The position numbers and the translations under genes are program-made. From assembly GCA_963792875.1 (NCBI GenBank), contig CAWBXV010000002.1, positions 434,001-498,000 on the forward strand: 64,000 bases of DNA. Direction: 5' to 3'. The stretch is from JAHEGP01 sp963792875. GTDB taxonomy: Bacteria; Pseudomonadota; Gammaproteobacteria; Pseudomonadales; JAHEGP01. The notes under the pieces were generated by a model. The model ran no database searches, was not told the origin of the DNA, and was given only the letters and a program-made list of their open reading frames with translations. This document shows positions 17,327 to 26,055 of this stretch, in pieces. Position 1 is the stretch's first letter, and the number at the start of each line of letters is the position of its first letter.

Positions 17327-18127
17327 ATGAGCAAGCACTTGGGCAGCAGCGTCATTGTTACAGATATCGAGGCTCGGATCCAAACATTGACCGAGGCATT
17401 CCGGCAGGTCGCTTCGACTGATGAGCTTCCGACCTCAGCCGCAGAGCTCGAAGCGCGGGAGCAACAATTACAGGGTCAGACGCGCGAGTTGGCAGATTTG
17501 TTGGTGGCACATCAAGTGCAGCAGGCACTCAACAGCGCAGAACTCGGGCACGGCGCGCAGGCGTTGATAAGACGCCAACCAGGGAAATTGCGGGACTGCG
17601 GCCGGCGATTGGTTCGGATCCGCTTCGCCGGCGGGACTGCCGTGCACTTGAGTGCGACCTATTACGCCAGGAAGTGCGACCAGAAGAGGGCCTCCGGCAA
17701 ACGAAAGAAGGGAATGTTTCCCGGCCTGTACCTCCTGGGCATTCACGAGCGCTGCACGCCGGGATTGGCTGCCGACCAGGTTCTATTTGTCGCTGACGGC
17801 GCCCGTTGGATCGGGGATCGAGTCAAGCCTCTGCTGGCCGCTTTGGGGCTGAAGGCCAGCCAGCAGTTCGAGTTGATCGATTTCTATCATGCCGTTGAGC
17901 ATCTGAGCGCATTCGCCAGGTTGAAGCCGCGCTGGTCGACGCTGGAGCGAGACAACTGGGTCAGGAAGCAGCGACGACGCCTGCGGAGGGACCACATTGA
18001 GGCGGTGGTCGAAGAGCTCCGGTTGGAGTGCAAGGGTACGAAGAGCGCCTTGCTACGTCGAGAACGTGACTACTTCATCAGAAACCAGATGCGCTGTTAC
18101 TACAAGGCCGGGGGTGGGACGACCTAA
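17327..18127 (+). pseudogene. Internally deleted DDE transposase (ISKra4/ISLre2-like)
   Basis: The 266-residue open frame keeps pieces of an IS transposase: an N-terminal part to GLYLLGIHERCTPGLAA, then VLFVADGARWIGDRVKPLLAALG with a catalytic-type Asp, the FELIDFYHAVEHLSAF signature, and RERDYFIRNQMR. From memory of intact relatives, well over 100 residues normally lie between GIHERCTP and VADGA, and an LPIGSGAxES block plus more separates the RNxxRM motif from a terminal YYKAGRW; here both intervals are fused away (RCYYKAG directly after RNQM). It therefore looks like an element with two in-frame internal deletions and a degraded tail, probably inactive. GC content is lower than in neighbours, consistent with acquisition. 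Confidence 0.7.
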
Positions 18128-18171
18128 GGAAACCGGCGTTTCAGGTCGCTGCGTGAGGCGGCGAAACATGC

Positions 18172-18682
18172 CTACAAATGGGAATGCGCCCGCTGAAACA
18201 GCTTCAGCTCCCTGCGGCGGTTGTAATGGAATTTTTTTGAGTAGCCGCCCTGCTTGAAGGCGTGGGCGAAACTGAGTGTCTCCGGCTGGATCTTCAAGCC
18301 CTGAATATTGGCTCGATGTCGCTCGGAGATAAACTGGCCCTTGACCTTCAGGGCGAAGGAATGGTCGCTCGAGAGGGGCAGAATGACTTCGGCATTGCCG
18401 GTATCGTATACGCGGCGCCGATCGATTTTTTTCAGGAAGCGCTTGTCGCCAGCGAGGTAGCGACCCCAGGCAGGCAGGGATGGCGCCCAGTACGACGTCG
18501 TACGCATATTGCGCAAAATAGTGCGGCGTCACCTCAACCATCTGACTCATGGTGCTGACCGTCAGCGGATGGGCCAGGAAACTGCCGCCACACAGCCGGT
18601 AGGCCGCCTCGTACACCGCGCTGTCCACCTCCTGCCAATGACGGTGCTTCTGACTGAGGAGATGCTGAAATTTATCGAACAT
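18172..18682 (-). pseudogene. Frameshifted unknown gene broken at a (CAGG)3 repeat
   Basis: Two overlapping minus-strand frames join into one plausible protein of about 168 residues: MFDKFQHLLSQKHRHWQEVD... up to FAQYAYDVVLGAIPA, then WGRYLAGDKRFLKKIDRRR... to QRAHSHL. The switch falls at a (CAGG)3 run on the plus strand (18467-18478); removing one 4-bp unit restores the reading GAIPAWGRY. I do not recognise the family. No ribosome binding site precedes the ATG, so the 5' end may also be lost next to the insertion-sequence remnant. Confidence 0.55.
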
Positions 18683-18889
18683 AGGGGGCGGGCAATCGAC
18701 AAAGGTGAATGACGGGCAGCAGCCAGATACCAATCAGCCGCCCGCTCAGCGCAGTGGGGTTTTAACTGAAGCGCCCCCTCAGTCAAGGCGCAATGCCCGC
18801 AAGCGGGATACCCGGAAGAGGAACCCGCCAACGGGCCGCCAGACAAGCGGGCCACCGGGCGTGGGTGCGCAGCGGCCGCGACCCGCACG

Positions 18890-19501
18890 CTACGGCAGGT
18901 CGCCGAGCACCAGCAGCGTCAGCTGGTCGGCGATGGCGGCGGGACCGGCCTCGCCGGCGGGGTCCCACCACTGTGTGGTCCAGTTCAGCGCGCCCAGGAT
19001 CAGCAGGCGCGTGAGCGCGAGGTCCCCGCGCAGCGCGCCGGCCGCCTGCAGTTCGCCCAGCAGCTCACTCCACAACAGCTCGTAGGCGCCCTTGCGCGCC
19101 CCCACCTCAGCGGCGGCCGCCGGCTCCAGGGCGCGCGTCTCGTGCAGCAAGACCGCGGCAAAGTCGCGCCCACCGGGGCCCAGCAGGGCCTGCATGTGCG
19201 CGCGCGCCATCACGGCGAAGCGCTGGCGGGGATCGGCGATGCCCGCCGCGGCGGCCTCGACGCTGTCGTGAATGGTGCGGATGCCGTCGAGCATCACCGC
19301 CAGCAGCATGTCGTGCTTGCTCTTGAAGTGATAGAAGGGCGAGCCCGAGCGCATGCCGACGGCGGCCGCGATGTCGCGCGTGGTGGTGGCCTTGAAGCCC
19401 TTCTCGCGGAACAGCCGCCCCGCTGCGGCGAGGATGTCGCCGCGGCGATTGCCGTCGTCGCCGGCCGGCCTGGCGGCAGCCGCCGCTGCGCGCGCCTTCA
19501 T
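18890..19501 (-). CDS. TetR family regulator of the acyl-CoA locus
   Basis: This 203-residue protein has a classic N-terminal TetR helix-turn-helix (DILAAAGRLFREKGFKATTTRDIAAAVGMRSGSPFYHFKSKHDML, about residues 22-66) and a C-terminal ligand-binding domain with a WTTQWWDP segment. Regulators of this type sense acyl-CoAs or lipid ligands and repress beta-oxidation genes. It lies 1 nt from the AidB-like gene and near a divergent dehydrogenase operon, whose promoter contains a TetR-style palindrome at 21302-21319. I infer that it controls this cluster. Confidence 0.93.
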   Translation of the reverse strand: MKARAAAAAARPAGDDGNRRGDILAAAGRLFREKGFKATTTRDIAAAVGMRSGSPFYHFKSKHDMLLAVMLDGIRTIHDSVEAAAAGIADPRQRFAVMARAHMQALLGPGGRDFAAVLLHETRALEPAAAAEVGARKGAYELLWSELLGELQAAGALRGDLALTRLLILGALNWTTQWWDPAGEAGPAAIADQLTLLVLGDLP

Positions 19502-19502
19502 G

Positions 19503-21188
19503 TCACAAGCCGCTGTCGGGCCAGGCGCGCGCGATCAGCGCCTCGGCCTGACTCGCCGCAGCCGCCGGCAGGGCGCCAAAGGCGGCGCCCCACGGCCCGG
19601 GCGCCAGGCGCGTGGCACAGAAGGCCCGGGCGGTGGCGGCCGGCGCATGGCGCAGCAGCAGCGCCCCCTGCAGCGCCAGCGCGATGCCCTGCATCAGCAC
19701 CCGTGCCTGGGCCTCCCGCGGCGCGGGTTGCGCCAGCAGCGCCTGCAGCTGCGCGGCGTGCGCGTCGAAGTGCGCATCGCGACCGGCCGCCGGCGCCAGC
19801 TCCGCCTGCAGCGCCGCCAGCGCGCCGGGCTCCCTGGCCAGCGCGCGCAGGGTGTCCAGGCCCATGACGTTGCCCGAGCCCTCCCAGATGGAGTTCAGCG
19901 GCGCCTGGCGGTAATACAGCGCCATCGGCCCCTCCTCCACATAGCCGTTGCCGCCCCAGACTTCCATCGCCTCGGCGGCGACGGCCGGCGCGCGCTTGCA
20001 GATCCAGTACTTGGCCACCGGGGTCAGCAGCCGGCGCAGCTGCCGGTTGTGCTCGTCGTCGCGGTCGAAGGCCGCGGCCAGCCGCATCGCCAGCGCGGTC
20101 GCCGCCTCGACCTCCAGCGCCAGGTCGGCCAGCACGCTCTGCATCAGCGGCTGCTCGACGAGGCGCCGCCCGAACGCGCGGCGGTGGCTGGCGTGGTGCA
20201 GCGCCTGCGCCAGGGCGGCGCGCATGACGGCGGTGGAGCCGAGCGCGCAGTCGAGCCGCGTGTAGGTGCCCATCTCGAGGATGTGCTGGATGCCCCGCCC
20301 CTCCTCGCCCACCAGCCAGGCGCGGGCGTTCCAGAATTCGACCTCGGTGCCGACGTTGGACTGGTCGCCGAGCTTGTCCTTGAGGCGCTGGATGCGGATG
20401 GCGTTGGGCGCGCCCTCGGGGTCGAAGCGCGGCAGGAAGAAGCAGCTCGGCGCCGGATTGCCGCGCGCGTCGCGGGCGCCGGTCTGCGCCAGGATCAGGA
20501 AGGCGTCGGACATCACCGCCGAGAAGAACCACTTGTGGCCGACGACGCGGTACTCGCGGCCCCACTGCGATGCGCCGACGCTGGTGGCCGTGGTGGAGTT
20601 GGCGCGCACGTCGGAGCCGCCCTGCTTCTCGGTCATGCCCATGCCGAAGGTGACGCCGCGCTTGGCGGTGCCGGGGATGAAGCGCGCGTCGTAGTCGGGC
20701 GACAGCGCCAGATCGAGCCAGGGTCGCAGCTCGCGCGCGCCGCGCAGCGCCGGGATCACCGCGTAGGTCATGGTCGTCGGGCACAGCGTGCCGCCGTCGA
20801 CCTGGCCCTGCATGAGGTAGAGGGCGGCGCGCTTGACGTGGGCGCCGGGTCGCGGGTCGGACCAGGGGCCGCCCGAGCCGCCGTGGCGCTTCACGTAGGC
20901 CATCAGCTCGTGATAGGCGGGGTGAAACTCGACCGCGTCCAGCCGCCGGCCCACCGCGTCGAACAGCCGCAGGGTCGGCGCAAAGCGGTTGGCGAGGCGG
21001 CCACGCTCGATCATGGCGGCGCTGCCCAGCTCGGCGCCGCGCTCCGCAAGCCAGGCGTCGGCCCACACTGCGCCCTCGCGCGCCGCGGCCTCGCGCAGGG
21101 CGAGGTCGCTGGTGTAGGCGTTGTAATCCGCCAACGGGGGCGCCTGATTGAACACGTCGTGCGTGCTGCCAGGCTGCAGCGGGGCCAA
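19503..21188 (-). CDS. AidB-like acyl-CoA dehydrogenase
   Basis: About 561 residues, close to AidB (541). Visible motifs are the AidB-type N-terminus HDVFNQAPPLADYNAY, VDGGTLCPTTMTYAVIPAL, the FAD motif MGMTEKQGGSDVRANST, GHKWFFSAVMSDA, and the C-terminal MEVWGGNGYVEEGPMALYYRQAPLNSIWEGSGNVM (split here only for reading). AidB-type proteins bind FAD and, in E. coli, DNA; in lipid degraders the family members mostly act as acyl-CoA dehydrogenases, with E in the WEGSGN position as a likely base. No ATG lies near the conserved start; TTG 21188, 11 nt after AGGAGGT, is the best choice. Confidence 0.88.
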   Translation of the reverse strand: MAPLQPGSTHDVFNQAPPLADYNAYTSDLALREAAAREGAVWADAWLAERGAELGSAAMIERGRLANRFAPTLRLFDAVGRRLDAVEFHPAYHELMAYVKRHGGSGGPWSDPRPGAHVKRAALYLMQGQVDGGTLCPTTMTYAVIPALRGARELRPWLDLALSPDYDARFIPGTAKRGVTFGMGMTEKQGGSDVRANSTTATSVGASQWGREYRVVGHKWFFSAVMSDAFLILAQTGARDARGNPAPSCFFLPRFDPEGAPNAIRIQRLKDKLGDQSNVGTEVEFWNARAWLVGEEGRGIQHILEMGTYTRLDCALGSTAVMRAALAQALHHASHRRAFGRRLVEQPLMQSVLADLALEVEAATALAMRLAAAFDRDDEHNRQLRRLLTPVAKYWICKRAPAVAAEAMEVWGGNGYVEEGPMALYYRQAPLNSIWEGSGNVMGLDTLRALAREPGALAALQAELAPAAGRDAHFDAHAAQLQALLAQPAPREAQARVLMQGIALALQGALLLRHAPAATARAFCATRLAPGPWGAAFGALPAAAASQAEALIARAWPDSGL

Positions 21189-21297
21189 TCTCCACCAGTA
21201 CCTCCTGTCGCCACCATGATCGGGATGATCGAGCGCTGCCGCCCTGCGCGTACCGGCAGGGCCGCGTGCGGTTAATTCTGGGACGCTCGTCCGTCCA

Positions 21298-21326
21298 TTG
21301 TCAAGCAAGCAGTTGCTTGGTAGGAT
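21298..21326 (+). promoter_or_regulatory. Promoter with TetR-type operator in its spacer
   Basis: TTGTCA (21298-21303) and TAGGAT (21321-21326) are separated by 17 nt. The spacer holds a perfect palindrome, CAAGCAA-GCAG-TTGCTTG (21302-21319), typical in form for TetR-family operators. A repressor bound here would block RNA polymerase directly. The promoter points at the dehydrogenase-thiolase-FadB operon, with the first ATG 36 nt downstream. Confidence 0.7.
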
Positions 21327-21361
21327 TCCCTCGGTCCGCTGACATCCGTGAGGTATCCGTC

Positions 21362-22507
21362 ATGCCCATTCCGCGTCCGCGCCAGCTGTTTGAAGCCGAA
21401 CACCAGGACCTGCGCCAGTCCCTGCGGCGCTTCATCGACCGGGAAATCGCTCCCCACTACGAGGCCTGGGAGGCGCAGCAGCACGTCGACCGCGAGGTCT
21501 GGACCAAGGCCGGCGCGGCCGGCTTCCTGTGTCCGAACATGCCGGAGCAGTATGGCGGCCTGGGCGCCGACCGGCGCTACAGCATGGCGCTGCTCGAGGA
21601 GCTGGCGCGGGCCAACGCCTCGGGCATCGGCTGGCTGCTGCACTCCGAGATCGTCGCGCCCTACATTCTCAACTACGGCAGCGAGCACCTGAAATCCACC
21701 TACCTGCCCGGCATGGCGAGCGGCGCGATGATCGGCGCGATCGCCATGACCGAGCCGGGCGCCGGCTCCGACCTGCAGGGCATCAAGACCACGGCGGTCA
21801 GGGACGGCGACGACTACGTGCTCAACGGCAGCAAGACCTTTATCACCAACGGCTACCTGTGCGACCTGGTGATCGTCGTCGCCAAGACCGACCCCGCCGC
21901 CGGCGCCAAGGGCACCAGCCTGTTCGTGGTGGACGCTTCCCTGCCCGGCTTCTCCAGGGGCAGGCCGCTCAAGAAGGCGGGGCAGAAGGCGCAGGACACC
22001 TGCGAGCTGTTCTTCGACAACGTGCGCGTGCCGGCGCGGAACCTGCTGGGCCAGGAGAACCGGGGCTTCGGCTACCTGATGCAGGAGCTGCCCTGGGAGC
22101 GCCTGCAGGTGGCCATCACCGCCATCACCGTGGCGGAGACGGCGCTCGACAAGACCGTCGCCTACACCCGCGAGCGCAAGGCCTTCGGCCAGCAGATCGC
22201 GAGCTTCCAGAACACGCGCTTCAAGCTGGCGGAGATGAAGACCGAGGTGCAGATCGGCCGCGTCTTCGTCGACCGCTGCATGGAGCAGCTGCTGACAGAG
22301 CAGCTCGACACGGCGACCGCGTCGATGGCCAAATACTGGTGCACCGACCTCGCCTGCAAGGTGCTCGACGAGTGCGTCCAGCTGCACGGCGGCTACGGCT
22401 ACATGTGGGAATACTGGGTCACCCGCGCCTGGGCCGATGCCCGCGTCGCCCGCATCTACGCCGGCACCAACGAGATCATGAAGGAAGTCATCGCGCGCGA
22501 TCTCTAG
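21362..22507 (+). CDS. Acyl-CoA dehydrogenase (long-chain/isovaleryl type)
   Basis: This 381-residue enzyme is full length. FAD and substrate motifs are IAMTEPGAGSDLQGIKTTA, NGSKTFITNG and ELFFDNVRVPARNLLG. The C-terminal GTNEIM position reads YAGTNEI, lacking the Glu used by medium- and short-chain enzymes, while ELPWERLQVAI carries the alternative Glu used by long-chain and isovaleryl-CoA dehydrogenases. I therefore assign it to that class. ATG 21362 has GAGGT upstream; the earlier in-frame codons cross the operator. It is the first gene of a three-gene beta-oxidation operon. Confidence 0.94.
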   Translation: MPIPRPRQLFEAEHQDLRQSLRRFIDREIAPHYEAWEAQQHVDREVWTKAGAAGFLCPNMPEQYGGLGADRRYSMALLEELARANASGIGWLLHSEIVAPYILNYGSEHLKSTYLPGMASGAMIGAIAMTEPGAGSDLQGIKTTAVRDGDDYVLNGSKTFITNGYLCDLVIVVAKTDPAAGAKGTSLFVVDASLPGFSRGRPLKKAGQKAQDTCELFFDNVRVPARNLLGQENRGFGYLMQELPWERLQVAITAITVAETALDKTVAYTRERKAFGQQIASFQNTRFKLAEMKTEVQIGRVFVDRCMEQLLTEQLDTATASMAKYWCTDLACKVLDECVQLHGGYGYMWEYWVTRAWADARVARIYAGTNEIMKEVIARDL

Positions 22508-22539
22508 CGCGACCACCACCGGCAACCAAGGAGCAGTCC

Positions 22540-23748
22540 ATGACCGAGGCTTATATCTACGACGCCGTGCGCACGCCGCGCGGCAGGGGCAGACCCGGCG
22601 GCAGCCTGAACCAGGTGACGCCGGTCTACCTGGCCGCCCACGCGCTCAAAGCCATCCGCGACCGCAGCGGGCTCGACACCGCGCAGGTCGACGACGTGAT
22701 ACTGGGCTGCGTCGAACAGGTGGGCGAACAGGCCGCCGATATCGCGCGGGTCGCCGCGCTGTACGCCGGCTACGACCTCGCCGCCGCCGGCGTGACCATC
22801 AACCGCTTCTGCGCCTCGGGCCTGGAGGCCTGCAACCTCGCCGCCGCGCAGGTGATGGCGGGCATGACCGACCTGATGATCGCCGGCGGCGTCGAGTCCA
22901 TGAGCCGCGTGCCCATGATGAGCGCGGGCGGCGCGTGGTCGGTGGACCCGCAGGTCGCCGCCGCCACCGCCTTCGTGCCGCAGGGCATTTCCGCGGACTT
23001 CATGGCCACCCGCTGGGGCATGTCGCGCCGGGATCTCGACGCCTACGCGGTCGAGTCGCAGCGGCGGGCCGCGCGCGCCTGGGGCGAGGACCGCTTCAAG
23101 CGCTCCATCGTGCCGGTGACCGACCTCAACGGCCTCACGGTGCTCGACCACGACGAGACCATGCGCCCCGACGCCACGCTCGAGTCGCTCGCCCAGCTCA
23201 AGCCCGCCTTTGCCGAGCAGGGCCGCAGCCTGGGCTTCGACAGCGTGATGCTGCAGCGCTACCCGGAGGTGGCGCAGATCGAGCACGTCCACCACGCCGG
23301 CAACAGCTCCGGCATCGTCGACGGCGCCGCCGCCGTGCTGATCGGCAACCGGGCCAGCGGCGACGCCCTCGGCCTGCGGCCCCGCGCGCGCATCCGCGCC
23401 TACGCCTCCATCGGCTCCGAGCCGTCGATCATGCTCACCGGCCCGAGCTACGCCGCCGAGAAGGCCCTGCGGAGGGCCGGCATGAGCAAGGGCGACATCG
23501 ACCTGTGGGAACTGAACGAAGCCTTCGCGGCGGTGGTGCTGCGCTTCATGCAGGTGCTGGACATCGACCACGGCGACATCAACGTCTGCGGCGGCGCCAT
23601 CGCCATGGGCCACCCGCTGGGCGCCACCGGCGCCATGATCCTCGGCACGGCGCTCGACGAGCTGGAGCGCAGCGGGCAGACGACGGCGCTGGTGACCCTG
23701 TGTGTGGGCGCCGGCATGGGCACGGCCACCATCATCGAGAGGGTTTGA
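22540..23748 (+). CDS. Acetyl-CoA C-acyltransferase (thiolase)
   Basis: This 402-residue thiolase has the nucleophilic Cys in NRFCASGLEACNLA (near residue 88), the His motif GGAIAMGHPLGATGAMI, and the C-terminal acid/base Cys in LCVGAGMGTATII, as well as ELNEAFA. It cleaves 3-ketoacyl-CoA to acetyl-CoA and a shortened acyl-CoA. AAGGAG precedes the ATG. It lies 32 nt after the dehydrogenase and 4 nt before the FadB-like gene, with which it should form the last steps of the cycle. Confidence 0.95.
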   Translation: MTEAYIYDAVRTPRGRGRPGGSLNQVTPVYLAAHALKAIRDRSGLDTAQVDDVILGCVEQVGEQAADIARVAALYAGYDLAAAGVTINRFCASGLEACNLAAAQVMAGMTDLMIAGGVESMSRVPMMSAGGAWSVDPQVAAATAFVPQGISADFMATRWGMSRRDLDAYAVESQRRAARAWGEDRFKRSIVPVTDLNGLTVLDHDETMRPDATLESLAQLKPAFAEQGRSLGFDSVMLQRYPEVAQIEHVHHAGNSSGIVDGAAAVLIGNRASGDALGLRPRARIRAYASIGSEPSIMLTGPSYAAEKALRRAGMSKGDIDLWELNEAFAAVVLRFMQVLDIDHGDINVCGGAIAMGHPLGATGAMILGTALDELERSGQTTALVTLCVGAGMGTATIIERV

Positions 23749-23752
23749 CGGC

Positions 23753-25882
23753 ATGATCAACTACAGCGTGGACGGCGACGGCATCGCCGTCGTCGAATGG
23801 GACCAGCCGGGCCGGGCGCAGAACGTGATGAACGGGCCGTCCCTCGAGGCCTTCTTCGCCGCCATGGACGGCGCCCTGGCCGACGACGCCGTCAGGGGCA
23901 TTCTGGTGACGTCGGCCAAGCGGGACTTCGTCGCCGGCGGCGACCTGCAGTGGCTGCAGCGGATAGGCAGCGCCGCCGAGGTGTTCGAGTGGGCCAGCGG
24001 CTATCACGCCGCCACCCGCCGCTACGAGCGCGGCCCCAAACCGGTGGCCTGCGCCCTGCCCGGCTCGGCCCTGGGCGGGGGCCTGGAGCTGGCCCTGACC
24101 TGCCACTACCGGGTGGCGGCCGACAACCCCGGGGCGCGCTTCGGGCTGCCGGAGGCGACCCTGGGCCTGCTGCCCGGCGGCGGCGGCACCCAGCGCCTGG
24201 CGCGGCTGATCGGCTACGCGGCGGCCGTGCCGCTGCTGACCGAGGGCCAGCGCGTCCGCGCCGCCGCCGCGCTCGGGCAGGGCATCCTGGACGCCGTGGT
24301 GCCCGCCGGCAGCGAGCGCGACGCGGCCAGAACCTGGCTGCTCTCGGAGGCCGCCGGCAGCGCCCGCCAGCCCTGGGACCGCAAGGGCGGCAGCATTCCC
24401 GGCGGCGGGGTCAATACGCCCGGCGGCTTTCAGTTCTTCACCGCCGCCAACGCCCTGCTGCGCGCCCGGACCTTCGACAACTATCCGGCGCCCAGGCACA
24501 TTCTGTCCTGCGTGTGGGAGGGGCTTGGCACCGACATCGACACCGGGCTGCTGATCGAGGCGCGCTACTTCGCGGCCTGCGTCACCAGCGCCGAAGCCAA
24601 GAACATGATCCGCACGCAGTTCTTCGGCCTGCAGCAGGCCGGCAAGCTCGCCACCCGGCCGCAGGGCGTGCCGACCAGTCAGTTCAGCCGCATCGGCGTG
24701 CTCGGCGCCGGCATGATGGGGGCGGGCATCGCCATGGCCACTGCCAACGCCGGCATCGAGGTGGTGCTGCTCGACAGCAGCGTGGAGGCCGCCGACCGGG
24801 GCAAGGCCTACGCCGTCGCCCAGTGGGCGAAGTGGTGCGAAAAGGGCCGCCTGCAGCCGGCCGCGGCGCAGGCGCGGGCCGCGCTCATCCACCCCACCAC
24901 CGACTTCGCCGAGCTGGCGGGCTGCGAGCTGGTGGTGGAGGCCGTGTTCGAGGACCGGGCGATCAAGGCGGACGTGACCCGCAGGGCGGAGGCCGTGCTC
25001 GGCGCCGACGCCGTGTTCGCGTCCAACACCTCGACGCTGCCGATCACCGGACTCGCCGAGGCGTCGGGCCGCCCGACCGGCTTCATCGGCCTGCACTTCT
25101 TCTCGCCGGCCGAGAAGATGCCGCTGGTCGAGATCATCATGGGCGGGCAGACCGCCGCGGCGACACTGGCCCGCGCCATGGACTTCGTCAAGGCCATCGG
25201 CAAGACGCCCATCGTCGTCAACGACGCGCGCGGCTTCTACACCAGCCGCGTGTTCAGCACCTATGTCAGTGAGGGCATGGCGCTGCTGCAGGAGGGCGTC
25301 GACCCGGTGCTGATCGACAAGGCCGGGCTGCTCGCCGGCATGCCGGTGGGTCCGCTGGCGCTGGCGGACGAGGTCTCGATCGAGCTGCTGTACAAGATCG
25401 TGGCGCAGACCCGTCAGGACCTGGGCGACGCCTACGTCGAGAGCGCCGCCGACCAGGTCGCCGCCCACATGGCGGGCACGCTCGGCCGCCTGGGCAGGAA
25501 GAACGGCAAGGGCTTCTACGACTACCCCGAGGGCGGCCGCAAGCACATCTGGCCGGGCCTGGCCGGACTCTTCCCGCCCGGGCCCCAGCAGCCGGCGGCC
25601 GCCGAGCTGGTGGAGCGCCTGATCATGGTGCAGTGCGCCGAGACCGTGCGCTGCCTGGAGGAGGGGGTGCTCAGGGCGGCGATCGACGCCGACATCGGCG
25701 CCCTGCTCGGCTGGGGCTTCCCCGCCTTCCGCGGCGGGCCGCTGGGCTGGCTGCACACCCTGGGCATCGCCCGCGCCGTGGCCGACCTGGAGCGGCTGGC
25801 GCAGGCCCACGGCGACCGCTTCGCCGTGCCGGGCCTGCTGCACGACATGGCCGCGCGCGGCGAGAGCTTCTATGCGATATGA
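23753..25882 (+). CDS. Bifunctional enoyl-CoA hydratase / 3-hydroxyacyl-CoA dehydrogenase
   Basis: This 709-residue FadB/FadJ-type protein has an N-terminal crotonase domain (RDFVAGGDLQWL oxyanion hole, PGSALGGGLELALTCHYRVA, FGLPEATLGLLPGGGGTQRL with the catalytic Glu) and a C-terminal dehydrogenase domain (IGVLGAGMMGAGIA for NAD binding, FASNTSTLPIT, IGLHFFSPAEKMPLVEII with the catalytic His, and RLGRKNGKGFYDY). It hydrates enoyl-CoA and oxidises the 3-hydroxyacyl-CoA. It is the third gene of the TetR-linked operon. The thiolase is a separate upstream protein here, unlike the E. coli fadBA order. Confidence 0.95.
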   Translation: MINYSVDGDGIAVVEWDQPGRAQNVMNGPSLEAFFAAMDGALADDAVRGILVTSAKRDFVAGGDLQWLQRIGSAAEVFEWASGYHAATRRYERGPKPVACALPGSALGGGLELALTCHYRVAADNPGARFGLPEATLGLLPGGGGTQRLARLIGYAAAVPLLTEGQRVRAAAALGQGILDAVVPAGSERDAARTWLLSEAAGSARQPWDRKGGSIPGGGVNTPGGFQFFTAANALLRARTFDNYPAPRHILSCVWEGLGTDIDTGLLIEARYFAACVTSAEAKNMIRTQFFGLQQAGKLATRPQGVPTSQFSRIGVLGAGMMGAGIAMATANAGIEVVLLDSSVEAADRGKAYAVAQWAKWCEKGRLQPAAAQARAALIHPTTDFAELAGCELVVEAVFEDRAIKADVTRRAEAVLGADAVFASNTSTLPITGLAEASGRPTGFIGLHFFSPAEKMPLVEIIMGGQTAAATLARAMDFVKAIGKTPIVVNDARGFYTSRVFSTYVSEGMALLQEGVDPVLIDKAGLLAGMPVGPLALADEVSIELLYKIVAQTRQDLGDAYVESAADQVAAHMAGTLGRLGRKNGKGFYDYPEGGRKHIWPGLAGLFPPGPQQPAAAELVERLIMVQCAETVRCLEEGVLRAAIDADIGALLGWGFPAFRGGPLGWLHTLGIARAVADLERLAQAHGDRFAVPGLLHDMAARGESFYAI

Positions 25883-25946
25883 TGCCCGTGCGCGCCGCCC
25901 GGCCCGCCGGAGAGCGCGCGCGGCCCCCGCCGATGAGGTCCACAGC

Positions 25947-26049
25947 GTTGATCCACAATCGCTGTGGATAAGTCTGCGGACAAGGTGTCGACCGTCCGCT
26001 GCAGCCAGGCTGCCGCCTGCTCGCGACGCAACCGATCAAAAAGTGACCA
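25947..26049 (+). repeat. Dispersed DnaA-box-like intergenic repeat, copy 3
   Basis: This copy contains the palindrome ATCCACA-ATCGC-TGTGGAT and an exact DnaA box, TGTGGATAA, at 25963-25971, followed by GTCTGCGGACAAGGTGTC and GCAGCCAGGCTG. Its end, GATCAAAAAGTGACCA, matches the reverse complement of the tail of copy 4 rather than its direct sequence. The element reaches to within 7 nt of the ATG of the DnaQ-like exonuclease, so it must overlap that gene's promoter or leader. Confidence 0.78.
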
Positions 26050-26055
26050 ACGCCA

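Noticed and set aside
23732..25843. Minus-strand open frame of 703 codons
   Set aside because: Antisense to the FadB-like gene, with shadow composition and no family motif.
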